From assembly GCA_963989385.1 (NCBI GenBank), contig OZ022503.1, positions 68,732,123 through 68,796,122 of the forward strand: a stretch of 64,000 nucleotides of DNA. Direction: 5' to 3'. This stretch comes from Ctena decussata. Lineage: Eukaryota; Mollusca; Bivalvia; Lucinida; Lucinidae. How positions within the stretch are numbered: position 1 is the stretch's first letter; every line of letters begins with the position of its first letter. The position numbers and the translations under genes are program-made. The notes below the pieces were generated by a model. It saw only the letters and a program-made list of their open reading frames with translations, did not search any database and was not told the origin of the DNA. This document shows positions 39,401 through 44,310 of the stretch, piece by piece.

Positions 39401-42359
39401 AAACTGAAACTGTCGAGATAAAATATAGCAAAGTATGTAAGTAGGTATGATCCCTACAATATCGCCGTTTTAAAACTTATTTTCGACTTGATGGTCACGG
39501 CCGAAAAATAGTATTGCTTACAGTTATCGGACTTCCAGTTTGACTGACTTGTCATTCAGATACATACACATGGCGGCTGTATTATAATAGGCAAGTGATC
39601 CTTACTACTCTTGAGCAAACTTCCTTTTGGTAGGTCCATGTCTATCTATCAAAATACTTCGAACTAATTTCGTGAATGTTTCTATGATTTATGAGTTCGG
39701 ATTTATGACTTTGGTAACTTGACCGCCTTTACTTAAAACTCAAAATGGCTGCTTAAGTATTGATAAAACAGTGTTAATTTCTACCAATAATGACTTGTGT
39801 CGTTTTGACTGTCGAAGTAGATGAAGAAAGGCATATGACTCGATATAAAAATGGTCTTTTAATGCTATTTCGGACTTCGTTGGCCTAATGCATGCTGGTT
39901 AATAGGCCTTTTTTTTTCAAATAAGCTCATTCAACCTAGGCTTACAAAATTGAAACGACGTCATTTCGACGACGTTCTGTGGCACTGTGACAATATTAGA
40001 AATTTCTTTAACAAATTGGAGTTTTGTTAGCTGATGAAAGATGTTTCCGTCAATAGGTAACCAATTTTAAAAAGGGATGCAACTTTTATGACATCATGTT
40101 TGCTTCCTTGGTTGACTAAACTCTTACAACAATAGCTTTACTATCAAGTAGCATATTCTCTGTCTTTTAAGACTTTCCCCTTCTTGAAACAGAGGCAAGA
40201 ATAAAAATGGTGGAATTGCATCCTCTGAAAGCATACTGCCCGGCTGTCTGTCTGACTATCTGTCAATCCGTCTGTCCGTTGCGCATAAAATGTATGATCA
40301 ACTCCTTTTACAGGTTTTCAGCAATCGGTCTGAAACTTGCATACATGCTACAGATATATTAAAAATGCACGTGTGTCGTTTTGAAGAGAAGAAAAATAAT
40401 TTCTGTCAAACTTGCGGCCTTCTCAGACTTTGAAATTTAGCGGGTTCTGGCTAATACAGAATGGCAAGTTTGTATAATCCAATTTTCCCACAGTTTTTAA
40501 GTAACAGTTTGAGACTTTGCACGGATAGTCCAGACACATTAAAATATTCATGTGCCTTTTTGAAGAGGAAAAAGTAATTTTTGACAAAATTGCATAGCTT
40601 TCAGTCTGAGATTTTTTCTCTCCAACTTTGACTAATACAGGATTACAAGATTGTATAATCAACTCCTTCCACAGGTTTTATTAATTGATTTAAAACTGTG
40701 CATATATGTTTGAGACATGTTGCAAATGTGCATGAGCCTTTATGAAGAGCCAAAATGTATTTCTACAAAATTACAGCTTTTAAATCGTTGAAATTTTACG
40801 GGTTCTGGCTCATACAGGACGGCAGGTTTGTATAATCAACTCCTTCAACCGTTTTTAAACTATCAGTTTGAAACTTAGAATAGATGTTTAAGACGTACTG
40901 AAGCATGTGCCTGTTTATTGAAATTGCATCGTTTGCAAACTTAGAAATTTTTCGGATTCTGGCTTATACAGGATGAAGAAAATTGTATAATCAACTCCTC
41001 CTACAGTTTTAAGCAATCGGTTTGAAATTTGTACAGATGCTATAGACATATTAAATATGCGCATACATTTTTATTTTGAAGGTAAAATATTATTTTTGAC
41101 AATATTATTACTTATTCAAACTTCAAAATTTTATAGATTTTCGCTAATACAGGGTTGGAAGTTTACCTACAGTATTTTAGCTATCACTTTGAAACTTTCC
41201 ATATACGTTACGGATGTACTGAAAAAGTGCGTGTACTTTTTTTTCAAGAGGATAAATATTTTTGACAGAAAACAGTTTAATCAAACATGAAATTTTTGCA
41301 AGCTCTTGCGAATGACAGATTCGTATACTCAATCTTGTCAGCTGTTTCTAAACTATGATGTAGGTTGTAACCGTGTTACCCCTGAGTTATGATTAGTATT
41401 TTTATATCATTTTAATAAAAAATGATATAAATTGTTCGCAAACAGACGGTGTAGACTCTAATCGGTTGGCGCGAGCCGCGGTGTATGAACTGGGTTTGTG
41501 CTGTCTTTCTCTGTCCTTTGTTATAAATGGGTAAAATGCCTGATTGAGGCTATTCTTAGGGCAAATGACTTATTTTCTGTTTCTGTATTTTTCTTGCTGA
41601 ATATTTTATGATTTTTTTTTTTTAAATACGCTTTAAACGCTAGGAAACTAAATTAAACAACCACTCCGTGTTTTTTTTTGCCCAATGTTCTGGTATGAAT
41701 ATATCTATGAACATGTACTATATTATAATTTCTTGCACACCGGTTAGAAAATGCCATTCTTTTCACCTGGGATAGAAAATCTCATCCTACCCAGGTGCTC
41801 TGACCCAGAACCGAATAAAAAACACGAGCATTCAATGCATTGGTTGTATTGGAGGTCACGTATCTGCGTCGTCAAGTGACGTTGGCTTTTTCGATGATGA
41901 CGTCACGAAGACGGCAAAATGACGTCAGTTTATGCATGCAAGTCCTTGACGTAAAGAGCCGAATGGCGGTCGTTGAAAGCGGCACCTTCTTTTACAATCA
42001 ATTAGAAACCTCTCAAGCTCTAGAATTAGCCATTTTAACAAGTTCTCAAGTGAAAACAAAACGTTGTGTGCAAGAAAAAGTATCTATCATGGCTGTGAGG
42101 TGCGGATAGAAAAATCCGTCACTCGGGATCACTGTTCGGCATTACTCGGCAAGCCTCGTGATGCCGAACAGTTACCCTCGTGAAGAATTTTTCTATCCGC
42201 ACCTAACACCCATGAAAGATACTTATAATGTCAAACGTAATATATAAAAGCAAGAGCAATTGCTCTGAATTCTATAACTCGATAAGACTTACTGACAGGC
42301 TGTGCCTTCACGTCGCCATGTAACTGAAGAAGTACGAGAGTCAGCAGCATTACCCTCAT
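6410..42359 (-). CDS. Gene A: secreted modular cysteine-rich protein, 11 coding exons, whole span
   Basis: Joined coding exons on the minus strand, 5' to 3': 42359-42293, 38634-38563, 34411-34349, 20702-20631, 16667-16608, 16041-15928, 13613-13503, 10806-10702, 8847-8740, 7662-7531 and 6429-6410. They sum to 924 nt, or 307 codons plus TAA. Every internal exon starts with two bases of a split codon and ends with one (phase 1-1), so modules can be added or lost without a frameshift. The product has a 19-residue signal peptide, then nine cysteine-rich modules of about 20-44 residues (51 cysteines) and a short tail; there is no membrane segment. Modules resemble EGF-like/EB-type disulfide repeats, but I recognise no named protein. 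An extracellular role (haemolymph, mucus, shell matrix or recognition) is inference. A small exon could be missing, most likely in the 13.6-kb third intron. Confidence 0.85.
6715..6952. mobile_element. GAGCCG-type MITE in gene A intron 10
   Basis: Begins TGAGCCGCGACAC and ends with its near complement GTTGCGGCTCG. About 238 bp and almost fully palindromic. It is absent from the same intron in gene B. Confidence 0.85.
7531..7662 (-). CDS. Gene A exon 10: basic seven-cysteine module
   Basis: The exon is 132 nt, acceptor ATTTGCAG and donor GTAAGT, phase 1-1. It encodes GSLGGACLNGKC, a Lys/Ser/Arg stretch KSKSKRVR, then CNTANNMCECRGNC and QEATVCLKK. Spacing is C-x4-C-x8-C-x6-C-x1-C-x3-C-x5-C. 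The KS dipeptide repeat makes it two residues longer than the gene B equivalent, a six-base in-frame difference typical of slippage. It is the only clearly basic module and could bind anionic partners (inference). Confidence 0.88.
7976..8312. mobile_element. Gene A-specific insertion with terminal palindrome
   Basis: 7981-8067 is an 87-base palindrome with arms CATATGAAATTTATGAAAC and GTTTCATAAATTTCATATG. The gene B intron near 53160-53190 runs straight from the left to the right flank, so roughly 340 bases are extra in A. Exact borders are uncertain. Confidence 0.6.
8740..8847 (-). CDS. Gene A exon 9: EB/EGF-like module
   Basis: The exon is 108 nt, acceptor TCTTCAG and donor GTAAGT, phase 1-1. 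It encodes ECQNDLDCNNVGEIC, then NALNQCVCTTG, and ends PGQCVP. Spacing is C-x5-C-x6-C-x5-C-x1-C-x10-C, resembling EB modules, where C..D.DC opens and C-x-C closes. Gene B has the same exon at 57491-57598 with about 6 of 35 residues changed, which supports real coding sequence. Confidence 0.88.
9200..9335. mobile_element. Small palindromic MITE (CACTGTTTGG family)
   Basis: CACTGTTTGGCGGTTGGTTG on the left, a centre GCGTGGAGCGCGAG, and an inverted ACTTATAACTGATTAAAAACA on the right. A related copy is at 21255-21380. It sits in gene A intron 8 and is absent from gene B. Confidence 0.6.
9545..9720 (+). mobile_element. tRNA-derived SINE remnant shared with gene B
   Basis: Aligns with 57822-58080: CTTTCGCCC-like core, GGTTCGTAAAACC tail region, then AAACAAACAAA and GACGAAGGCGTTAGCAA. 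The gene B copy keeps more of the tRNA-like head. Position in the same intron shows insertion before the gene duplication. Confidence 0.6.
10006..10047. repeat. Poly-C/poly-A tract
   Basis: A run of about 16 C followed by about 25 A, likely a retroposon tail or slippage tract. Confidence 0.85.
10170..10310 (+). repeat. Dispersed repeat R1, 3' fragment
   Basis: Contains GCAAAGTGGACAG, CCGCCTTTGAACG and TACTGGGGCTTAAA, as in 27430-27610. Confidence 0.5.
10702..10806 (-). CDS. Gene A exon 8: seven-cysteine module, second of the pair
   Basis: The exon is 105 nt, acceptor ATTTGCAG, donor GTATGT, phase 1-1. It encodes DCNPACPIGQVCSNGV, then CICAPG, and ends GDCVPCSV, spacing C-x3-C-x5-C-x4-C-x1-C-x10-C-x2-C. 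GTAGGT four bases earlier could also look like a donor, but only GTATGT keeps phase 1 and matches the paralogous exon at 58510-58614. That exon differs at about 9 of 34 residues, with every cysteine kept. Confidence 0.88.
11355..11745. repeat. Region with repeated GTAACCTACGTCAC motif
   Basis: The motif GTAACC(T)TACGTCAC occurs near 11361, 11550, 11708 and 11725. It is probably the subterminal repeat of an unrecognised DNA element in intron 7. TACGTCA also resembles a CRE half-site, but no promoter is claimed. Confidence 0.45.
12343..12390. repeat. Near-perfect 48-bp palindrome
   Basis: TGGTCATCGTGGC...GGCTAAACA mirrored by TTGTTTAGCC...ACGATGACCA. Confidence 0.85.
12463..12700 (+). mobile_element. 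tRNA-derived SINE
   Basis: The head has an A-box-like TAGCGTGGAGG, an anticodon-type stem CCTGGA/TCCAGG with a seven-base loop, and a B-box-like GGTCGCAAGACC. A conserved-core-like stretch GGATGAGACTTTAGACCGAG follows, then GGTGGGACGTTAAAC. Such cores are known from bivalve SINEs; the exact family is not assigned. It lies in gene A intron 7. Confidence 0.65.
13503..13613 (-). CDS. Gene A exon 7: seven-cysteine module, first of a duplicated pair
   Basis: The exon is 111 nt, acceptor TTTGTAG and donor GTAACG, phase 1-1. It encodes DCNPACPANRVCSRGG, then MCICAPGT, and ends ANCLPCIE. Spacing is C-x3-C-x5-C-x5-C-x1-C-x11-C-x2-C. The next exon (10702-10806) has the same plan and many identical residues (DCNPACP, CICAPG, C-x-PC), so the two arose by exon duplication. 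The donor GTAACG is non-optimal. The flanking sequence on both sides has stop codons or lacks cysteines. Confidence 0.85.
14290..14352. repeat. Poly-C and CA microsatellite
   Basis: About 14 C, then an imperfect (CA)n tract. Confidence 0.85.
14632..14869. mobile_element. GAGCCG-type MITE, complete
   Basis: A 238-bp palindromic element from TGAGCCGCGACACGAG to GTCGTGTCGTGGCTCA. Arms contain GCGCCCAGCGCAGACTCAG and its complement; the loop is GGGTAGCTAAGCGTCTAAGC. No coding capacity. This is the best copy of five in the window. Confidence 0.9.
15365..15462. repeat. Exact 48-bp tandem duplication
   Basis: ACTGTTTAAACTAAATAAG ... CATACTTCGTA occurs twice in direct succession without a difference, indicating a recent slippage or duplication event in intron 6. 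Confidence 0.85.
15928..16041 (-). CDS. Gene A exon 6: EGF-like module
   Basis: The exon is 114 nt, acceptor GTTTCAG and donor GTATCG, phase 1-1. Its six cysteines follow C-x6-C-x6-C-x5-C-x1-C-x11-C, including NCGCVAGF. The C-x-C pair followed by a glycine/aromatic and a terminal cysteine is the EGF-like arrangement. It is the most canonical EGF-type module of the protein. No calcium-binding signature is evident. Confidence 0.82.
16608..16667 (-). CDS. Gene A exon 5: shortest module, with an N-glycosylation sequon
   Basis: The exon is 60 nt, acceptor TTTTCAG and donor GTAAGA, phase 1-1. It encodes CVPGTCLMNQVCNITLGQC, spacing C-x4-C-x5-C-x6-C. NIT is an N-x-T sequon that could be glycosylated in a secreted protein. 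Only 566 bases separate it from exon 6, the shortest intron of the gene, so exons 5 and 6 may form one structural unit. Confidence 0.78.
17193..17692 (+). mobile_element. Repeat family X, copy 1, with terminal hairpin
   Basis: About 500 bp, highly similar to 41731-42229 in the same orientation. It ends in a long hairpin at 17562-17670 with arms around GCATCACGAGG/CCTCGTGATGC. The body contains an 80-residue open frame (VESGT, QALEL, ILTSS, VQEKVSIM). Copy differences mostly change amino acids, so coding is doubtful. Class unknown. Confidence 0.7.
17880..18020 (+). repeat. Dispersed repeat R1, 3' fragment
   Basis: GAAGCACCGCACTGGAACGG, then GGTTTGAGCTTTAAGTAG and CCGCGGTTCAA match the R1 3' end. 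Confidence 0.5.
18330..19850. repeat. TCAAGGTCA-type bivalve repeat block
   Basis: Several degenerate copies of a unit containing ACTGTTTGAGCATTTTCCC, AGGTCACAGTCA, CAAAGTTGACC and AGTTCTGAAGAA, ending with GGCGGAAGACGGATG. The same family occurs at 24180-25550, 29480-30230, 47400-48380 and 63040-64000. No gene here. Confidence 0.75.
20040..20400. repeat. Inverted/direct repeat element with GTCCGAATTTACCC ends
   Basis: ACCTTTGCAAACAGTGAAAA occurs near 20107 and 20319. GTCCGAATTTACCC is mirrored by GGGTAAATTCGGAC, and CCAGATGAGACGGC by GCCGTCTTATCCGG. A small foldback-type element. Confidence 0.55.
20631..20702 (-). CDS. Gene A exon 4: cysteine-rich module 3
   Basis: The exon is 72 nt with acceptor TTTAAG and donor GTAAGT, phase 1-1. 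It encodes CVTDADCVGDPGNPSC then IDNLCGP. The C-x5-C-x8-C-x4-C pattern begins C-x-x-D-x-D-C, as in module 8 (exon 9), and resembles the start of EB-type modules. The acceptor pyrimidine tract is weak. Confidence 0.76.
21255..21380. mobile_element. Small palindromic MITE (CACTGTTTGG family), copy 2
   Basis: TAATTCACTGTTTGGAGGTC on the left and its complement GACCGACAAACAGTGAATC on the right, with GAGCGCGGAGCGCG in the centre. Confidence 0.75.
21395..21855 (-). mobile_element. 400-bp element E, copy 1 (inverted relative to copy 2)
   Basis: Reverse complement of 25018-25405, sharing GATCGCGGACCGCGCTC-like, CACGTGCACGAATAAG and AGGCCGTGAGGAAATA blocks. No coding capacity. Confidence 0.7.
22601..23954. 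mobile_element. Palindromic mariner-like foldback element, 1,354 bp
   Basis: Ends CGAGGGATGATCAAAAAGTT and its complement, flanked by TA on both sides as in Tc1/mariner elements. Most of the element is one inverted repeat: the arms carry CCACCAACGTTACGACCGGT and its mirror, GTGGGGTGGGGTAATTC and its mirror, and CTTTCAGTTGAGCCATTCC with its mirror close to the centre near 23275. No transposase is coded. Confidence 0.85.
24180..25017. repeat. TCAAGGTCA-type repeat, interrupted by element E
   Basis: Units with TGGCGGCTACCTTGGTCAT, CCCAGTGGCTTCAGAGAAG and AATTAGGTCAAGGTCA. It continues at 25406-25550 after the insertion. Confidence 0.75.
25018..25405 (+). mobile_element. 400-bp element E, copy 2, nested
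   Basis: Separates CTTAGACTAAAAGA from ATAGTTTCTGAGAAAGC, which are adjacent in other copies of the host repeat (for example near 29790-29815). It is therefore a discrete insertion, inverted relative to 21395-21855. Confidence 0.75.
25406..25550. repeat. TCAAGGTCA-type repeat, remainder
   Basis: GCATTTTCCCATACAAAGC and TTAGGTCAAGGATAATGCAC; right part of the interrupted unit. Confidence 0.65.
25560..25971. repeat. Dispersed repeat R1/R2, left part
   Basis: TAATGATCAGGAATTATTAC also occurs near 3335. GGTGCTGTTTAATTTATTG and neighbours are the reverse complement of 53900-54000. It is cut by the element at 25972. Confidence 0.65.
25972..26881. mobile_element. Mariner-type TIR element, 910 bp, nonautonomous
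   Basis: TIRs start CGAGGGGCGTTCGGAAAGTT and run about 32 bases, ending with CATTTGCAAAACTTTTCG and complement; TA flanks both sides. The reverse complement of 53840-53960 shows the host repeat without the element (AATAGAAAATAGGTAAAAAT), proving the borders and the single-copy TA target. Short open frames inside resemble no transposase. Confidence 0.88.
26882..27135 (-). repeat. Dispersed repeat R2, right part
   Basis: Reverse complement of 53633-53880, including CAACATGAAAGGGAAAG-type, GGGATAGGGTTTGGGATTTG and CAGTTCCTGAAGTGTAG. Confidence 0.8.
27136..27616 (+). repeat. Dispersed repeat R1, 3' copies
   Basis: Two 3' ends in succession (GTACCGCCTTGGAACGGTC near 27210; TTACCGCCTTGGAACGGTC near 27535), each followed by GGGCTTAAACTAG. 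The second is interrupted by the hAT element and resumes at 28631. Confidence 0.65.
27617..28622. mobile_element. Nonautonomous hAT element with 8-bp target duplication
   Basis: TIR CAAGGTTGGC ... GCCAACCTTG, flanked by GCTTCTGC at 27609-27616 and 28623-28630. Subterminal GGGAAATACTGGTAATTCCC-type repeats lie at both ends. An 8-bp duplication and CAAGG termini are diagnostic of hAT. The 1,006-bp interior has no transposase frame. Confidence 0.88.
28631..28930 (+). repeat. Dispersed repeat R1, continuation
   Basis: AGTGGTTTGAAACATTAAG continues the R1 sequence split by the hAT element; compare CTGGTTCGAAACATAC at 44299-44314. Confidence 0.6.
28931..29479. other. No gene seen in this part of intron 3
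   Basis: AT-rich sequence without long frames, clear repeats or splice-flanked cysteine-rich exons that I can recognise. Confidence 0.45.
29480..30230 (+). repeat. TCAAGGTCA-type repeat with GCTCACCTG hairpin end
   Basis: TATGGACATGGCGGCTATC, CACTGTTTAAGCATTTTCCC and TCTGGAGGAGAGGATC precede a GACGGACGACGGACAG stretch and the closing hairpin AGCTCACCTG...CAGGTGAGCT. A 39-bp palindrome (30029-30067, arms GGAACGTAAGTTTGT) has been inserted in it. Confidence 0.8.
30235..31125. repeat. Tandem array, about 150-bp unit, six copies
   Basis: Repeated AAAACCGTTCAAGATATTTT, TATAAAGCACCATCAGA, GATGTGCAGAGAA and AGAATTATGCCCCTTTG. Divergent copies, so an old intronic array. Confidence 0.8.
31680..33320. 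repeat. Degenerate tandem array, about 160-bp unit
   Basis: Recurring CCAAGGGCAGATAATTC, AACACCA(G)GAGTT, TTCAAGACATATT and TGAAGTTT(A/G)ATGAAA. Strongly diverged. No coding signal. Confidence 0.6.
33341..33551. mobile_element. Small TIR element (ACAGTCAACTCCCGATATC type)
   Basis: Left end CAGTCAACTCCCGATATC, right end GATATCGAGAGCTGACTG, with internal GATATCTCAAAAT-like repeats. About 210 bp. It resembles pogo/Tigger-type MITEs common in molluscs (inference). Confidence 0.7.
34349..34411 (-). CDS. Gene A exon 3: cysteine-rich module 2
   Basis: The exon is 63 nt with acceptor TTACCTTAG and donor GTGAGT, phase 1-1. It encodes CCDNSHCEPDVCDPD followed by TETCV, spacing CC-x4-C-x4-C-x6-C, and is acidic. 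The donor differs from the GTAAGT used by many other exons of this gene but is a normal alternative. It lies just upstream, in gene order, of the 13.6-kb third intron. Confidence 0.76.
34862..35840 (-). pseudogene. Penelope-like retroelement fragment (RT end, linker, GIY-YIG remnant)
   Basis: Minus-strand conceptual translation gives, in order, PFLDVLVRNIGGRIETD (end of the reverse transcriptase, about 35660-35735), RHTKINIPYILARRIRLI and a 110-residue frame starting MDELKSFLNKQ, then the linker CNGPNCGLC, then VSYVMKCGGCGEEYI of the GIY-YIG endonuclease. This order is that of Penelope-like elements. The GIY-YIG part has lost the expected GET after YI and soon stops; frames shift at least twice, and the 5' part of the RT is missing. 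It is a dead, 5'-truncated insertion in gene A intron 2... intron 3 boundary region, just upstream of exon 3 on the transcribed strand. Confidence 0.78.
36536..37878. mobile_element. Long-TIR element, 1,343 bp, TA-flanked
   Basis: Ends CAGGTGCTTTGCATTAATTT and its complement, with TA on both sides. Inverted repeats of about 215 bases (36536-36755 and 37665-37878) share ACTTTGGGGTATGC and CAGTGTCCCTTTAT blocks. The interior has no transposase. It lies in gene A intron 2. Confidence 0.8.
38563..38634 (-). CDS. Gene A exon 2: cysteine-rich module 1
   Basis: The exon is 72 nt between acceptor ...TCATAG and donor GTAAGT, phase 1-1. It encodes CGTTDCTAGTHFCC and then SLLDPTACA. Cysteine spacing is C-x4-C-x6-CC-x7-C. 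The adjacent double cysteine is shared with the start of module 2 and suggests a compact disulfide knot. The Thr codon at the junction joins exon 1 base A with CT. I cannot assign a named domain. Confidence 0.8.
38645..39310. repeat. Tandem array, about 80-bp unit, eight degenerate copies
   Basis: Recurring GATTCAACGTCATTGAAA, TTGACATTTTTACTCAGC and GAAGACAAAATG-like blocks, starting about 10 bases upstream of exon 2 on the transcribed strand. Confidence 0.75.
40230..41360. repeat. Tandem array, about 175-bp unit, six degenerate copies
   Basis: Recurring TATAATCAACTCCTTC, ACAGGTTTT, TTTGAAACTT, TTTTGAAGAG and GGGTTCTGGCTAATACAG blocks in gene A intron 1. Confidence 0.8.
41731..42229 (+). mobile_element. 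Repeat family X, copy 2
   Basis: Matches 17193-17692 in order and orientation, including GCATTCAATGCATTGGTTG, TCAAGTGACGTTGGC and a terminal hairpin at 42097-42204. It lies only about 65 bases downstream of the exon 1 donor. Confidence 0.72.
42293..42359 (-). CDS. Gene A exon 1: start codon and signal peptide
   Basis: The exon reads MRVMLLTLVLLQLHG followed by DVKAQPV, then one base of a split Thr codon before a GTAAGT donor. A short basic start, a leucine-rich core and an A-x-A-like site (VKA|Q) make a classical secretory signal with predicted cleavage after residue 19. The ATG is the first after the TATA box at 42401-42408, which leaves a 5' UTR of only about 15-20 nt. The 22 codons plus one base set phase 1 for the whole gene. 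Confidence 0.88.
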
Positions 42360-42400
42360 AGTGAAGCTTGTGTCATAGTTAGTCCGGCAGTCGTTTCCCT

Positions 42401-42408
42401 CTTTTATA
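42401..42408 (-). promoter_or_regulatory. TATA box of gene A
   Basis: On the minus strand the sequence reads TATTATAAAAGAGG, about 42-49 bases upstream of the gene A start codon. A start site about 30 bases downstream would fall near 42378. This is a good match to the metazoan TATA consensus and fits a strongly or conditionally expressed secreted-protein gene. No initiator or other element is asserted. Confidence 0.65.
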
Positions 42409-42409
42409 A

Positions 42410-43740
42410 TACTACCTTGAAAAAACTGCCTTAGGATTAAATATTTGCGGTCTACTTTTAAATCAAAAGCTTGGGTTCAATGAGGTGATCAAAACAATTT
42501 ATTTTCCAATTTCGTTTCCATGAAATACTTGAGCAGTGCTAATTTGAAAAAAACACCTCAAGCATGTTCGAACAGCAAAATAACTCAGATTGCCAAATTG
42601 TGAGCGACAAATGACCAGTTTTCACTTTCGCCGTTAGATTTGCCCAGGATTAGTAGAGTGTATATGCAAACAGCGAAAACTATTGCATGGCTGTACATGC
42701 TTATCTGTGGCTTCCCTTATTGCAAACGCCATAAGGAATATTCTCATTTATTTAATGAAATAGCTGTAACCGCATAGGATGTCTGAAGGAAAACATGATC
42801 AAATCTACTGATGCGATTTCGAGGAATGTTCCTTGTTTATTACCACACACCGCTTGCCGTTGGTTGAATCTGAGGTTCTGCCCAGAAAGAAATACAGTGC
42901 ATAACAAGGAAGATCCAGATAATCGAGGGGCGTGTGTGGTCTGACAAGCGTACGATGGCTTGACTTACGTTAGCTGTTGACGAATGATCCTTGGGGGAGT
43001 ATAAAAACACACAGGCATACACGCACTAGCGGAAATAGAAGATTCGTATGTTTATGCTGTGGTCAGACTAAGCCATCGCACACGTTTACCCTCTGTAGAT
43101 ATCAGGAAAGGTAACTTACAGCAGGTTAGGGTTAGCTTGTTTATCTGTACGTATTGACTAGAGCAGACCGGAATTTTAAAACATATTTCATTAATTACTG
43201 TCTCGGTCCCACGAAATTTGTAAATGGTTAGGACAGGTATTTTTTATCTATCCATGATATAAGGTACATTTTATTGTCACATGGCTCAGTTATGACATGT
43301 TGTGAACAAGCAGGTGGCCATGCAATGCACTTAAGCATTACTTTTGCAAGTCAAACGTCATGCTCATAACATACAACCAGATCTGCATAATTCCATGTGA
43401 TTGTCCATTTTTTCAGAAAGTTGCATCCTTGGGATCATTTTAACAGTAAAGGTAGGTCTTTCATACATAACATTACTACAATATCCATATAAACTTCGTT
43501 GCCAAAACATTGTTCGGATTCGAGGTAGTCGCTTTTATTCTTTTCATAGCATAAATGTTTTATTATGTATGCATTGACTCTATTTAGGCTTTTTTAATTG
43601 ATATGTGTTCTCAGGATTTACGTTTATGCCTTCATCCAGCTGTACACGTTAAGTATATTATGGAATGAAATATATAAAGATAGGAAGGAAAAACCAGTAT
43701 CACAAAATAGCTCCTTCAAGACGATTACAAACACAAAAGC
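42410..43740. other. Upstream region of gene A, no gene seen
   Basis: AT-rich sequence without a long frame. A plus-strand TATAAAAA stands at 43000-43007, but no convincing downstream exon was found. Confidence 0.45.
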
Positions 43741-43744
43741 TTTG

Positions 43745-44310
43745 ATTGAATGATTGTGTTTGGTCCCATGGCACTTCGAGACAGTATTTCAGTCTATATC
43801 GGGCCGTCTTTCAGAGAGAAAGAAACAGGAGAAATGATAGACGAGAGAAAAACATGTCCAAACGACCTCCATCCGCACCTACTGCAAGCACAAGTAGGCA
43901 CTGCCTTACCATGTTCCAAATCAGGAGGACGCCCCGGCACAGGAAGTTACACACAGCACCATCGCACCACCCGACCACACCCAACAATACATGTGATCAT
44001 TCAGCTACCCTACTGAGAACATCACTTTCACAACTAGTGAACAAAAGCACAGACATGGACAAGCAAAGTAAGGAACAGTAACAGTGTTACCTGTTTTTTT
44101 ATTATTTTTATTTTATATAACAAAACAAAACAGAAGATAGACGTATACCGATGAACATATTGCTAGAAGATCACCGACCAGCGTAAACATTGATATGAAA
44201 CTACCATAGAAAAACCGCTTTCGAACAGTCTGTAATAGGTCTCACTTGGGGCTTAAACCAGTTCTACTTGATCCAAAACCTCGCCCTAAGATTCTGCACT
44301 GGTTCGAAAC
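43745..44310 (+). repeat. Dispersed repeat R1, fullest copy
   Basis: Runs from GATTGTGTTTGGTCCC through ATGATAGACGAGAG, CACCTACTGCAAGCAC and AACAAAACAAAACAGAAG to GGGGCTTAAACCAG and CTGCACTGGTTCG. The overlapping 88- and 111-residue open frames belong to the repeat and are not conserved in other copies. Confidence 0.7.

Noticed and set aside
43746..44081. 111-residue open frame with many Arg, Pro and His codons
   Set aside because: It lies within R1, and the frame is not kept in the other R1 copies past the first residues.
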